Both the position numbers and the translations under genes were made by a program. A DNA stretch of 64,000 nucleotides, taken from Nesterenkonia sandarakina. GTDB taxonomy: Bacteria; Actinomycetota; Actinomycetes; Actinomycetales; Micrococcaceae. The notes beneath the pieces are model-generated. The model did not search any database. It had not been told where the DNA came from and saw only the letters and a list, made by a program, of their open reading frames with translations. Numbering within the stretch: position 1 is the stretch's first letter; each line of letters opens with the position of its first letter. Shown one piece after another: positions 25,395 to 33,467 of this stretch. The stretch spans positions 1,178,001 to 1,242,000 of the forward strand of contig NZ_JACCFQ010000001.1 in assembly GCF_013410215.1 (NCBI RefSeq). The letters are read 5' to 3'.

Positions 25395-25883
25395 ATGGAC
25401 CGTGTCGCTGAGCTCGAGGAGCAGGCAGCCGAGATCGCAGCAGCGGTGGGGAGGCTGCTTGCTGAGCGCGGGCTCACTCTTGCCGTCGCGGAGTCCCTGA
25501 CCGGGGGCAAGCTGGCGAACCAGTTCGCCGCGGCGAAAGGGTCCGGCGAGTGGTTCGCTGGTGGCGTTGTGACCTACCAGACCATGTCGAAGCACCGTGT
25601 CTTGAATGTGCCTGAGGGGCCGGTGATCTCGGAGGAGGCAGTCCGGAGCATGGCCCAGGGTGTCACTGCCATGTTCGACGCCGATGTCGGCGTCGCTGCG
25701 AGCGGGGCGGGAGGTCCGGAGGGCCAAGAGGGTCAGGCCCCTGGGACCACCTGGTTGGCGGCCTCGGTGTCCGGCACCACGCGGACGCAGCTGCGGCATT
25801 TCTCCGGAGAGCCCCTCGAGATCCTGGCGCAGACCCAGCTGTATTCTCTGCGCCTGCTGCACTCTCTCCTGGCCGCAGCTTGA
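25395..25883 (+). CDS. pncC: Nicotinamide-nucleotide amidase, CinA C-terminal type
   Basis: A 162-residue stand-alone CinA C-terminal domain that deamidates nicotinamide mononucleotide in NAD recycling. The signature AESLTGGKLANQF (about residues 32-44) contains the catalytic Ser. ASGAGGPEGQEGQAPGTTW near residue 102 is the conserved glycine-rich loop. In actinobacteria this domain often occurs separately from the N-terminal CinA domain, as here. GAGGGGGAT upstream of the ATG is a strong ribosome binding site. The 140 bp to the next gene are featureless. Confidence 0.87.
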   Translation: MDRVAELEEQAAEIAAAVGRLLAERGLTLAVAESLTGGKLANQFAAAKGSGEWFAGGVVTYQTMSKHRVLNVPEGPVISEEAVRSMAQGVTAMFDADVGVAASGAGGPEGQEGQAPGTTWLAASVSGTTRTQLRHFSGEPLEILAQTQLYSLRLLHSLLAAA

Positions 25884-26023
25884 TGGAGCTGCCCAGAAGA
25901 CCGTGACCGGCGGCTCCGGCGCGAGCTGTGACTCAGTGACGCGAGTCGGCCCGCCTCATCCAGAGCTGAGGAGCCCCTGGAGAAGACGGGCCGAATTCGC
26001 GCGTGGTGGGCCGGACCGGCGGC

Positions 26024-27241
26024 TCAGTTCTTGATGTAGTCGTTGGGGTTCAGGACGAACTTCTTGGCCGCGCCCTTGTCGAATTCCGCATAGGCGGCCG
26101 GCGCGTCCGCCAGGGGTATCGCGGTGGCTTTCACAGCCTTGGCGATCTGGACCTTCTCCTGCAGGATGGCCTGCATCAGGTGACGGTTGTACTTCATCAC
26201 CGGGCACTGACCGGTGGTGAAGGACAAGGACTTGGCCCATCCCAATCCGAGGCGAATCGAGAGCGAACCGACCTGGGCGGCTTCGTCGATGCCACCAGGG
26301 TCTCCGGTGACATAGAGTCCGGGAATCCCCAGCGCGCCTCCTGCCTCGGTGAGATCCATCAGCGAGTTCAGCACCGTTGCTGGAGCTTCCGTCGCCGAAT
26401 CGGCGCCGTGTCCGCGCGCCTCGAAGCCCACCGCGTCGACACCGCACTCCACCTCTGGCACCCCGAGGATCTGCTCGATCTGGTCGCGGGGGTCACCCTT
26501 GGAGACATCCACCGTCTCACAGCCGAAGGAGCGGGCCTGGGCGAGGCGTTCCTCATTGAGGTCCCCGACGAGCACCGCGCCCGCTCCGAGCAGCTGGGCA
26601 CCGACTGCAGCAGCCAACCCCACAGGTCCGGCACCGGCGATGTACACCGTGGACCCCGGGCCAACGCCTGCGGAGTAGGCGCCGTGGAAGCCGGTGGGGA
26701 AGATGTCCGAGAGCATGGTCAGATCGAGGATCTTCTCCAGCGCCTGATCACGGTCGGGGAACTTCAGCAGGTTCCAGTCGGCATACGGAGTGAGCACATA
26801 CTCTGCCTGCCCGCCGACCCACCCTCCCATGTCCACATAGCCATAGGCGCTGCCCGGGCGATCCGGATTGACGTTGAGACAGATGCCGGTCTTGCGCTCC
26901 TTGCAGTTGCGACACCGTCCGCAGGAGATGTTGAACGGCACCGAGACGATGTCGCCGACCTTGATGAACTCGACGTCAGGGCCCACTTCGACGACTTCGC
27001 CGGTGATCTCATGCCCGAGAACCAGCCCAGCCGGTGCCGTGGTCCGCCCACGCACCATGTGCTGGTCGGAGCCACAGATGTTCGTCGCGACGGTCCGCAG
27101 CACGGCACCGTGCGGCACCTTGCGTCCGATGTTGGCGGGATTGACGCCGGGGCCGTCCTTGAGTTCAAAGTCCGGATAGGGGGTATCGATGACCTCCACG
27201 ACTCCCGGGCTCTTATATGCGATTGCTCTGTTCTCAGACAT
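26024..27241 (-). CDS. fdhA: Glutathione-independent formaldehyde dehydrogenase (zinc MDR)
   Basis: A 405-residue zinc-dependent medium-chain dehydrogenase that oxidises formaldehyde with NAD+ by a dismutating mechanism, as in Pseudomonas putida FdhA. Catalytic zinc ligands lie in NICGSDQHM and GHEITGEVVEVG; the structural zinc Cys cluster is CGRCRNCKERKTGIC. The NAD-binding loop is AGAGPVGLAA. Length and the internal insertion match the FdhA subfamily rather than ordinary alcohol dehydrogenases. GAGAGGATAG precedes the ATG. It is divergent from a LuxR-type regulator with a palindrome between, so that regulator probably controls it. Confidence 0.9.
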   Translation of the reverse strand: MSENRAIAYKSPGVVEVIDTPYPDFELKDGPGVNPANIGRKVPHGAVLRTVATNICGSDQHMVRGRTTAPAGLVLGHEITGEVVEVGPDVEFIKVGDIVSVPFNISCGRCRNCKERKTGICLNVNPDRPGSAYGYVDMGGWVGGQAEYVLTPYADWNLLKFPDRDQALEKILDLTMLSDIFPTGFHGAYSAGVGPGSTVYIAGAGPVGLAAAVGAQLLGAGAVLVGDLNEERLAQARSFGCETVDVSKGDPRDQIEQILGVPEVECGVDAVGFEARGHGADSATEAPATVLNSLMDLTEAGGALGIPGLYVTGDPGGIDEAAQVGSLSIRLGLGWAKSLSFTTGQCPVMKYNRHLMQAILQEKVQIAKAVKATAIPLADAPAAYAEFDKGAAKKFVLNPNDYIKN

Positions 27242-27342
27242 TGCTATCCTCTCGCTGGACCGTGATAGGCGGGCTGCCTCACATGCCTCAAGTCTCTATC
27301 TGGGTGTGACGTGGCTCAATGACCAGGGGGGCGGGCTGTAGC

Positions 27343-27358
27343 CCTACCTTCGGGTAGG
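27343..27358. promoter_or_regulatory. 16-bp palindrome in the fdhA/luxR-type divergent promoter region
   Basis: CCTACC-TTCG-GGTAGG is a perfect inverted repeat ending nine bases before the -10-like TAGTAT (27368-27373). It covers the -35 position of the regulator gene and lies 100 bp from the fdhA start. It looks like an operator, perhaps for the LuxR-type protein itself. Confidence 0.6.
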
Positions 27359-27380
27359 TCCTGTCAGTAGTATGCGAGCT

Positions 27381-28628
27381 ATGGATCGCGTCACCCTCAC
27401 AGACGGTCTGCTCCACCAGCTCTTCGACGTTCTGTCCTCGCCGCTGGGTTCGATAGTTCGAAGCCTTTCGGACCTGTTGAGTCCCATGGTCAACCACTCG
27501 GCACTGGTCATCTTCACCGCTGATGCCAGTGGCGGACGCATACAGTGCTCCGGGGACCCGGCGGTCCACCGCGGGGTGCGCGGGCTTGACCTGGACCAGC
27601 TGCGCGGGGCGACCGGCGGCGTGGAGGGCGTCCAGCCGACGGCCCTGAGGATCGGCGACGTCGAGCGCGCGGTCCTGCAGGTGCAGGCGCGCAATGGATC
27701 GCTCCTGGTGATCATCGACCCCGGTCCGGTGTCAGACGAGCAGCGACTTCTCGACGTCTGGAACATCGTCTCGCTGCATGTTCAGGAGCACGCAGACGAG
27801 GCGGGCCCGGACTACCTTCGCCACGCACGCTCCAGCGCCGGGGTGCGCCTGCAGGCACTGGGTGAGATCCAGGATGAGTATTCAGCGACCTTGGACGGGA
27901 TCCTGGCTCCGCTGCGGGCTGGGCGGTTGTCTGACGCCTCGGCGCGGGACGCTGCCATTGCCCGATCCGCAGCGGGGCTGGATCGACTTCGGATGCTCAG
28001 CGAACACGCAAGCGCAGTGGCGCAGGAGCCGGCCTCGCTGGCCTTTGCCCGCTTGAAGGAGGAGCTGTGGTCCGCGGCCCGCTATTGGCACGTGGAACTG
28101 GAGTTCGTGGAGCCGACTCAGGGACACCACCCGGTTCCGGATGACATCGCCCGCGGCGCCCGGGCCGTGGTCCACCGGGTGATTCTCCGTCGCGTGGAGA
28201 GCCCGGGGATCACCCGGGTGCGGGTGCAGTGGGACTGCGACGGAGTCCAGCTGGTCGTCCACGTCCGCGACGACGGCGAGGGTGGTCCCACGGACCAGCA
28301 GGCGCTGCGCCAGATCGCCGAACAGCGAGTCCAGGCCCTCAGGGGCCAGCTGTCGGTGATCTCCACGACAGGCTGGGGTGCAGAGCTCTCAGCCCTGTTC
28401 CCGCTGGACCCTCCCCAGGTGGGACGCTCCGCCGCGGCCATCGCGGAGCTGCGCCCTCGGGAGAAGCAGGTGGCGAACCTGCTGGCATCGGGGAGCAGCA
28501 ATCGCAGCATCGCCGAAGAGCTGGGCATCAGCGAGAACACCGTGAAGTTTCACATCTCTCGGATTCTGCACGCCCTCCAGGCAGACTCCCGCGCGGAGGC
28601 CATTGCCGCGCTCCTGACCGAGCCCTAG
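27381..28628 (+). CDS. LuxR-type regulator with degenerate histidine-kinase-like ATPase domain
   Basis: A 415-residue one-protein sensor-regulator. The N-terminal 150 residues look like a GAF-type sensory region. A helical segment (about 150-230) and a GHKL-like ATPase domain (about 235-340) follow. The ATPase domain has DDGEGG resembling the G1 box and WGAELSALFPL resembling the final strand, but no phospho-accepting His box. The C-terminus (about 355-412) is a LuxR helix-turn-helix: PREKQVANLLASGSSNRSIA and ISENTVKFHISRIL. The ATG at 27381 is preferred over 27372 because TAGTAT ends seven bases upstream. It probably regulates the divergent fdhA. Confidence 0.82.
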   Translation: MDRVTLTDGLLHQLFDVLSSPLGSIVRSLSDLLSPMVNHSALVIFTADASGGRIQCSGDPAVHRGVRGLDLDQLRGATGGVEGVQPTALRIGDVERAVLQVQARNGSLLVIIDPGPVSDEQRLLDVWNIVSLHVQEHADEAGPDYLRHARSSAGVRLQALGEIQDEYSATLDGILAPLRAGRLSDASARDAAIARSAAGLDRLRMLSEHASAVAQEPASLAFARLKEELWSAARYWHVELEFVEPTQGHHPVPDDIARGARAVVHRVILRRVESPGITRVRVQWDCDGVQLVVHVRDDGEGGPTDQQALRQIAEQRVQALRGQLSVISTTGWGAELSALFPLDPPQVGRSAAAIAELRPREKQVANLLASGSSNRSIAEELGISENTVKFHISRILHALQADSRAEAIAALLTEP

Positions 28629-28704
28629 GCCCTGCCCAGGCGCCCCGGTGGCAACGTCCCGGCGCCCGGCCGAGACGCGCCCGCATGGCCGACGTCGTCG
28701 GTCG

Positions 28705-29625
28705 TCACTGCCGCAGAACGTCCTCGAGAATCCGCGCCTGAGGCAGCGAGAAGTGGTCCTCTCCTTCGGGGAACTCAGCCCGCACCTGCTCGAAACCCTG
28801 TTCGCGGTACCAGCTGGAACCCTCCTGAGCTGCGGTCAACGCGTCGAACGGGGCGTAGGGGACGCTGCCGTCGTCCAGGGTCCCGGTGATCCAGGTCAGA
28901 TCAAGGGAGGCGCGCTGCTCAGCCGTCGGTTCCTCGCGCAGAGCCCCCGGTGACCCGCCACCGCCGATCATCACGGCGCCGCCGGTCACCGCCTGAGGGG
29001 TGCGCGGAAGCACCCCGTAGGTGATCATCTCCGCACCGCCGGAATATCCCATCCACCAGACATCCTCGGTGTCCGGGGCGTAGGTCTCAAGGACGCGTGT
29101 GCTCAGCAGGTCCTGGAGCCAGGGCAGGTTCGTTGAGATGTCTTCCCACCAGGTCTCCTCACCCTCCACATCAGGGGTCAGTGGGGCCAGCAGCATCATG
29201 TTGTGCGACGCGGCGACTGCGGCCAGGCAGTTCAACAGGCCATCGGGATCGGCATACTCAGCCCCACCGTCACCGTGGAGTCGAACCACCACGCCCACGG
29301 ACTCATCGAAGTCCACGTCCCGGGTGTAGAGGTGGTAGCCACTGGTGACACCGTCGGCGGTGAACTCCTGATCGAGCTGGACCGCGCCCTCTGCACCGGC
29401 GGCCTCATTCTCGGCCCCACTGACCGGTTCCGGGTCCGCCCGAGGGTCCGGTGACGAGATCCCATGTTCTTCACACCGGGCCGGGCCCGCCGCGCTGGCC
29501 TCGGGGTCCTCGTCCTGACTCAGCGGCACCGTCGGGCCGAAGAACACGAGAAGCCCCAGAAGCACGAGGATCACCGCGAGCACGGCCGCGACCAGCACCG
29601 GGAGTCGTGCTAAACCTCTGGTCAT
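28705..29625 (-). CDS. Membrane-anchored alpha/beta hydrolase
   Basis: A 306-residue protein with one N-terminal membrane segment (about 8-32), an acidic linker of about 50 residues and an extracytoplasmic alpha/beta-hydrolase domain. The nucleophile elbow is GYSGG, the oxyanion strand region is VVVRLHGDGG, and a late His lies in EGEDHFSLP. It is probably an esterase of the PHB-depolymerase/feruloyl-esterase-like group. The ATG at 29625 has AAGGA upstream; the open frame continues far beyond without a good start. Substrate unknown. Confidence 0.75.
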   Translation of the reverse strand: MTRGLARLPVLVAAVLAVILVLLGLLVFFGPTVPLSQDEDPEASAAGPARCEEHGISSPDPRADPEPVSGAENEAAGAEGAVQLDQEFTADGVTSGYHLYTRDVDFDESVGVVVRLHGDGGAEYADPDGLLNCLAAVAASHNMMLLAPLTPDVEGEETWWEDISTNLPWLQDLLSTRVLETYAPDTEDVWWMGYSGGAEMITYGVLPRTPQAVTGGAVMIGGGGSPGALREEPTAEQRASLDLTWITGTLDDGSVPYAPFDALTAAQEGSSWYREQGFEQVRAEFPEGEDHFSLPQARILEDVLRQ

Positions 29626-29798
29626 AGCTGCAATCCTTGCCGTTGCGCCGCCGGGCGGCTCCGCGGGTATGCGGAGACACCAGCCGATCGGGCTGATGGG
29701 GTTCCTGCATCGGCCCGAGGGCTTCTGCGAGAAGTGTAAGAGATCGCGGCGGGGCAGGAGCGAGAGCCCTGCAACGGGGAGCACCGGGGTTTCATGGC

Positions 29799-31100
29799 TC
29801 AGGGCAGATCCGGGAGCTGGGCCCCGAACAACCAGTCCCGCAGCAGGGACCCCGCCGGGTGCCCTGTCACTCGCTGCGCATGTGTCAGGAAGTCTGCGGT
29901 GGACACGGTTCCGTGACGATTCAGCGCCGTCCAGGAACGCAGGGTCTGAAAGAACCCGTCCTCGCCCACATGGCATCGCAGGGCATGAAGGGTGAGGGCT
30001 CCACGCAGATAGACCCGATCGTCGAACATCCCCGGCCCGCCGGGGTCGGCCAGCACGATGTCCTGCGGCATCGATGCCAGCTGTTCGTAGGCCGCGTCTG
30101 CCCGTGAGTTGGCATCGGCCTGGTCGGAGGCCTCCGACCAGAGCCACTCGGCGTAGCTGGCGAAGCCCTCGTTGAGCCAGATGTCAGACCATTGATGCGG
30201 GGTCACCGAGTTGCCGAACCATTGGTGGGCGAGCTCATGGGCGATCAGGCGCTCCGAGTTCCATCCCGCGCCCAGATGGTTCGGCCCCAGAATCGAGAGC
30301 GGTTGGGATTCGAGCGGGATCTCCAGATCGTCATCGGTGACGACCACTTCGTAGGAGTCGAAGGGGTACTCGCCGAAGTGCTTCTCGAAGACCGTCAGCA
30401 TCGCGTGCTGCTTGGCCAGTGCGTTCTGGCCCTGCCGCCAGAGGTGGTCCCCACAGGCCAGTCGGAGCGGGACCCTCGCGGATGTGTGGGTCTTGCTCGG
30501 CAGCGGGCCACGCCGGTACTGCCCGATCTGCACGGTTGCCAGGTAAGTCGCCAGTGGGGCTCTGGATTCCCAGGTCCACACGGTTCGGCCGTCGCCTGGG
30601 GTGCTGTGCAGGAGTTCGCCGTTGCTGATCGCGGTGTAGTCCGAGTCGACCTCGATGCTGCAGCGCCAGGTGGCCTTACTTCCGGGGTGATCGTTGCAGG
30701 GAAACCAGGTGGCAGCCCCGTTCGGCTGCCCCGCCACCAGCACGCCGTCGGTGAGCTCCTCCCAGCCGACTTCGCCCCAGGGCCCCTTTTGGACTCGGGG
30801 CTTGCCGGAGTAGGAGACCTCGATGATGACCGCGTCTTCAGCCGTCAGCGGGCTGCGCAGCACCAGCTTCGTGCGGGTCTGTTTGAAGCGGACCGCGCTG
30901 CCGTTGAGCTGCACCTGGCTGACCTTCAGGCCTCGCAGGTCGAGTGCGAGGGCGGAGGTGTCGGTGAGCACCTGCCCGTGCAGCACGGCCACCCCGAGGA
31001 GTCGGTTCGAGTAGATGTCATAGTCCAGCGTGAGGTCATAGTGATCCACACGCAGTTCAGCCGACCCAGAGGTCGGGGTATAGGGGTCGGGCTGGATCAT
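29799..31100 (-). CDS. M1-family zinc aminopeptidase (short form)
   Basis: A 433-residue metallo-aminopeptidase that removes N-terminal residues. The M1 catalytic motif is complete: HELAHQWFGN followed 18 residues later by NEGFASY (third zinc ligand Glu). The N-terminal beta-sandwich (residues 1-190) and catalytic domain are present, while the C-terminal helical domain of PepN is absent, as in short actinobacterial forms. There is no signal peptide. It lies near the Pls-type synthetase and points the same way. Enzymes that degrade epsilon-poly-lysine in producers are described as zinc aminopeptidases, so a trimming or self-protection role is possible, though only inferred. Confidence 0.85.
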   Translation of the reverse strand: MIQPDPYTPTSGSAELRVDHYDLTLDYDIYSNRLLGVAVLHGQVLTDTSALALDLRGLKVSQVQLNGSAVRFKQTRTKLVLRSPLTAEDAVIIEVSYSGKPRVQKGPWGEVGWEELTDGVLVAGQPNGAATWFPCNDHPGSKATWRCSIEVDSDYTAISNGELLHSTPGDGRTVWTWESRAPLATYLATVQIGQYRRGPLPSKTHTSARVPLRLACGDHLWRQGQNALAKQHAMLTVFEKHFGEYPFDSYEVVVTDDDLEIPLESQPLSILGPNHLGAGWNSERLIAHELAHQWFGNSVTPHQWSDIWLNEGFASYAEWLWSEASDQADANSRADAAYEQLASMPQDIVLADPGGPGMFDDRVYLRGALTLHALRCHVGEDGFFQTLRSWTALNRHGTVSTADFLTHAQRVTGHPAGSLLRDWLFGAQLPDLP

Positions 31101-31234
31101 GAGCGGGACACGCGTCCTTTGCGAAGATCATCTGTGTTGGGCTCACAGCCTCAAGAACTGCGAAAGGGTGTGAAGATGGGGTCATCCGTTCCTGGTCGGT
31201 GTGCAACGGGTTCAAGGCTTCAGGAGGCGCGACG

Positions 31235-31849
31235 ATGGAGTGGACCTATAGCTCCGGCGGCAGCGCCGACTCGATCGTCCTCGCCCTGGTGGCCGAGGCG
31301 CACGGTGTCGACCCTGCTCGGGTGGAACTCGTCCCTCGCCGTGGGGCACCGGAAGCGAGGGTCGCCGGCAAGCGGGTAGAGGTCTCCAGATCGCGATCTC
31401 ACGGGTGGATTGCGGCAGCCTGCGCCGGCCCCGGCGAAGCCAGCTCCCTGGGCATCGACATCGAGCTGATCGATCCCTTCCTGCGTTCGACGACGCAGCC
31501 GGCAGGATTCGCGGAGGTGATTCTGGCGCCGGAAGAATCTCCGTGGTTCCGTCTGACCGAGGGCCTTGACGACGCCGATCGACTCTACTGGCTGCTGCGC
31601 ACCTGGGTGCGCAAGGAGGCGGTGCTGAAGTCGCTGCACATCGGCTTCGACGTCGGGCGTGGGGGTCTGCACCCCACGGCCGTGGTGCTCAACGAGCCCT
31701 GGGAGCCCCCGCTCTGTCTGAGTCATCCCGCAGTCACGCTGACCGACCTGCCGCGGAGCTCTCACTCTGCGCGCGATGCCCGGGAGGGCCTGCCCGTGAT
31801 GCTTGCCCTGGCGGAGAATTCCGGACCGCTTCTGGACCCTCGCCGCTGA
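31235..31849 (+). CDS. 4'-Phosphopantetheinyl transferase
   Basis: A 204-residue PPTase that transfers the phosphopantetheine arm from CoA to a carrier-protein serine. The Mg2+-binding motif GIDIEL (about residues 76-81) and the late motif WVRKEAVLKSLHIGF (about 126-140) are the two ACPS-superfamily signatures; the rest is divergent. The start at 31235 has AGGAGG nine bases upstream and is better than the in-frame ATG at 31199. Its nearest carrier-protein client is the Pls-type synthetase 2.6 kb away on the other strand. A second PPTase sits at 56783-57541, so the two may be specialised. Confidence 0.8.
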   Translation: MEWTYSSGGSADSIVLALVAEAHGVDPARVELVPRRGAPEARVAGKRVEVSRSRSHGWIAAACAGPGEASSLGIDIELIDPFLRSTTQPAGFAEVILAPEESPWFRLTEGLDDADRLYWLLRTWVRKEAVLKSLHIGFDVGRGGLHPTAVVLNEPWEPPLCLSHPAVTLTDLPRSSHSARDAREGLPVMLALAENSGPLLDPRR

Positions 31850-31917
31850 GCGAGTCTCCGGGTCGGCCTCTGCGTCGGAAACTTGAACCGGGTGTCGTCG
31901 AACCCGGATCGAGGTCG

Positions 31918-32136
31918 CTAGCGGCCCTGACCTTCGGAGCGCCGCCGGGGCCCTCGCGAACCCTCCTGGGTGCTCGAGAGCTCGGTCTTCTGCCGCCACC
32001 GTTCCTTCACGTCCTCGGGCAGGTCTTCCCATGGCTCCGCCTCCGACATCATCAGACCGGCAAGCAGCTTTCGTCGTTCGTCGTAGAGCGCTCTGCCTGC
32101 ATCGTCCCGGTTACTGCGCACGCACCCCTCCGGCAC
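31918..32136 (-). CDS. Small acidic hypothetical protein
   Basis: Up to 72 residues with a helical, charged core (ALYDERRKLLAGLMM, then EPWEDLPEDVKERWRQ) and a basic disordered tail. The tryptophan-bracketed helix pattern is seen in several small actinobacterial proteins, but I do not recognise the family. The start is a GTG at 32136 or 32121; both have GGAGGGG nearby. It follows the acetyltransferase-like gene by 95 bp on the same strand and may be the last gene of the Pls operon. Confidence 0.45.
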   Translation of the reverse strand: MPEGCVRSNRDDAGRALYDERRKLLAGLMMSEAEPWEDLPEDVKERWRQKTELSSTQEGSRGPRRRSEGQGR

Positions 32137-32231
32137 CCTGGAAAACTCATGTCAGAAGTCGTGCGCCCGTGGCAACGCCAGCTTCTCGGTGCCAGTGTAA
32201 TGGACCGGAAACCGCAGGCTATGCCGCCTTG

Positions 32232-33467
32232 CTAGCCGGGCGCCTTTCGCTGGATCCGCGCATAGACCCGATCCCGGACAGCGCGGGTGGCCACAGTGAC
32301 TCCGCGCTCCAACGGGCCGGAATCCTTGAAATGCAGCCAGATCATGGCGAAGCCTACGGCCGCCGCGGTCTGCACGATGAGCGACGCCCAGGGCGCCTGG
32401 GCGAGCAGGCCGGTGGCCAGCACCAGCAGATGTGCGCTGTACAGGGTCAAGGTCATGCTTCCGATGGCCGTCAGCGGCCGGAGTGCGCGGCCGGCGAACC
32501 TGCCGATCAGAAGCATCGCGCCGAGCGCGGCCGCCGCGACTCCGAGGGAGTGGAACACCTCGAACGGGGTGGCGGTGTACGGTGCCAAGACGGTGAGCCA
32601 CCACCACGTCGTCGTCGGGAGTTCCGGAAAAGGCCCCCAGATGAGGAAGTCTTGGATCTCGGTCGCAGACCACGGGGTGGCGGCCATCAGCTGCTCCCGA
32701 CCCCCCAGTGGGCCCTGGAGCAGAGCAGAGGTCAGCCAGGCGCCCAAGGCCGTGAGGACGCCGGCGACGAAGAGTCGGAGCGCGGTCCGCTTGTCCCGCA
32801 GGTCCAGACGGCCCAGGGCGAGTCCCGCACAGACGTAGGCCATCCATGGGATGACCGGGAAGCTGCCGGTGAAGAGCACCACGCTGAGGAACGTCACCGG
32901 TTCGGTGAACAGGGTGGTCAGGGTGGGGTCGTAGCCGGAGAGGTCAGGAAGGACGTCTCGCGTGAGGTGCACGAGGATCGGGCCCAGCACTGCGATGCCG
33001 ATGGCGAGAGCCGCCAGAGCTCTGGGTGAGAGCCGAAGCAGCGGGATGGCCAGCAGAAACATGGCCCCGTAGTAGACCAGGATGATCGCCGCAGGGGGAT
33101 CCACAGCGGCGAGGAGCATCCCCAGGACGGCGATCAGGGCGGCCCGGACGAGAAGACCAGCTCGAGAAGCAGTCAGCGCGCTCCCGCTGAGCGGGCGGGG
33201 ACCACCAGTCAGGAAGGCCAGCGTGAGTCCGGCCAGGAGGGCGAAGAGTGTGGCTGCCACGCCTGAGAACGCAGACCAGACGAGGGTCGGGTCTCCGTTC
33301 TCATCCCAGGCAGGCAGGATATGGATCGCCATCATGCCCAGCAGCGCGAGGCCGCGAGCCGCATCGACCCCGGTGAGGCGGCGTCTGCGCTTGTCCGCGG
33401 TCAAGGCTCCTGCGGCGGGCGAGCTCGATGGTGTGCCGGTCGGGAGGCCGCTGCTGGTGCCCCTCAC
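32232..33467 (-). CDS. Multi-span HGSNAT/acyltransferase-like membrane protein
   Basis: A 411-residue integral membrane protein with ten or eleven spans. It begins the fold with GVDAARGLALLGMMAIHI (about residues 33-50), where the Asp-x-x-Arg-Gly and a downstream His resemble heparan-alpha-glucosaminide N-acetyltransferase and DUF418/acyltransferase-3 proteins. These move an acyl group across the membrane onto an extracellular amine or hydroxyl. The GTG start at 33467 overlaps the dapA stop by 4 bp, so it is co-translated with dapA in the Pls operon. It could acylate the polymer or a wall component. The target is unknown and a pure transport role cannot be excluded. Confidence 0.78.
   Translation of the reverse strand: MRGTSSGLPTGTPSSSPAAGALTADKRRRRLTGVDAARGLALLGMMAIHILPAWDENGDPTLVWSAFSGVAATLFALLAGLTLAFLTGGPRPLSGSALTASRAGLLVRAALIAVLGMLLAAVDPPAAIILVYYGAMFLLAIPLLRLSPRALAALAIGIAVLGPILVHLTRDVLPDLSGYDPTLTTLFTEPVTFLSVVLFTGSFPVIPWMAYVCAGLALGRLDLRDKRTALRLFVAGVLTALGAWLTSALLQGPLGGREQLMAATPWSATEIQDFLIWGPFPELPTTTWWWLTVLAPYTATPFEVFHSLGVAAAALGAMLLIGRFAGRALRPLTAIGSMTLTLYSAHLLVLATGLLAQAPWASLIVQTAAAVGFAMIWLHFKDSGPLERGVTVATRAVRDRVYARIQRKAPG

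Noticed and set aside
28705-30147. Upstream extension of the hydrolase frame to 480 codons
   Set aside because: The extra region overlaps the M1 peptidase gene and has no domain; the ATG at 29625 with AAGGA and the membrane anchor is the sensible start.
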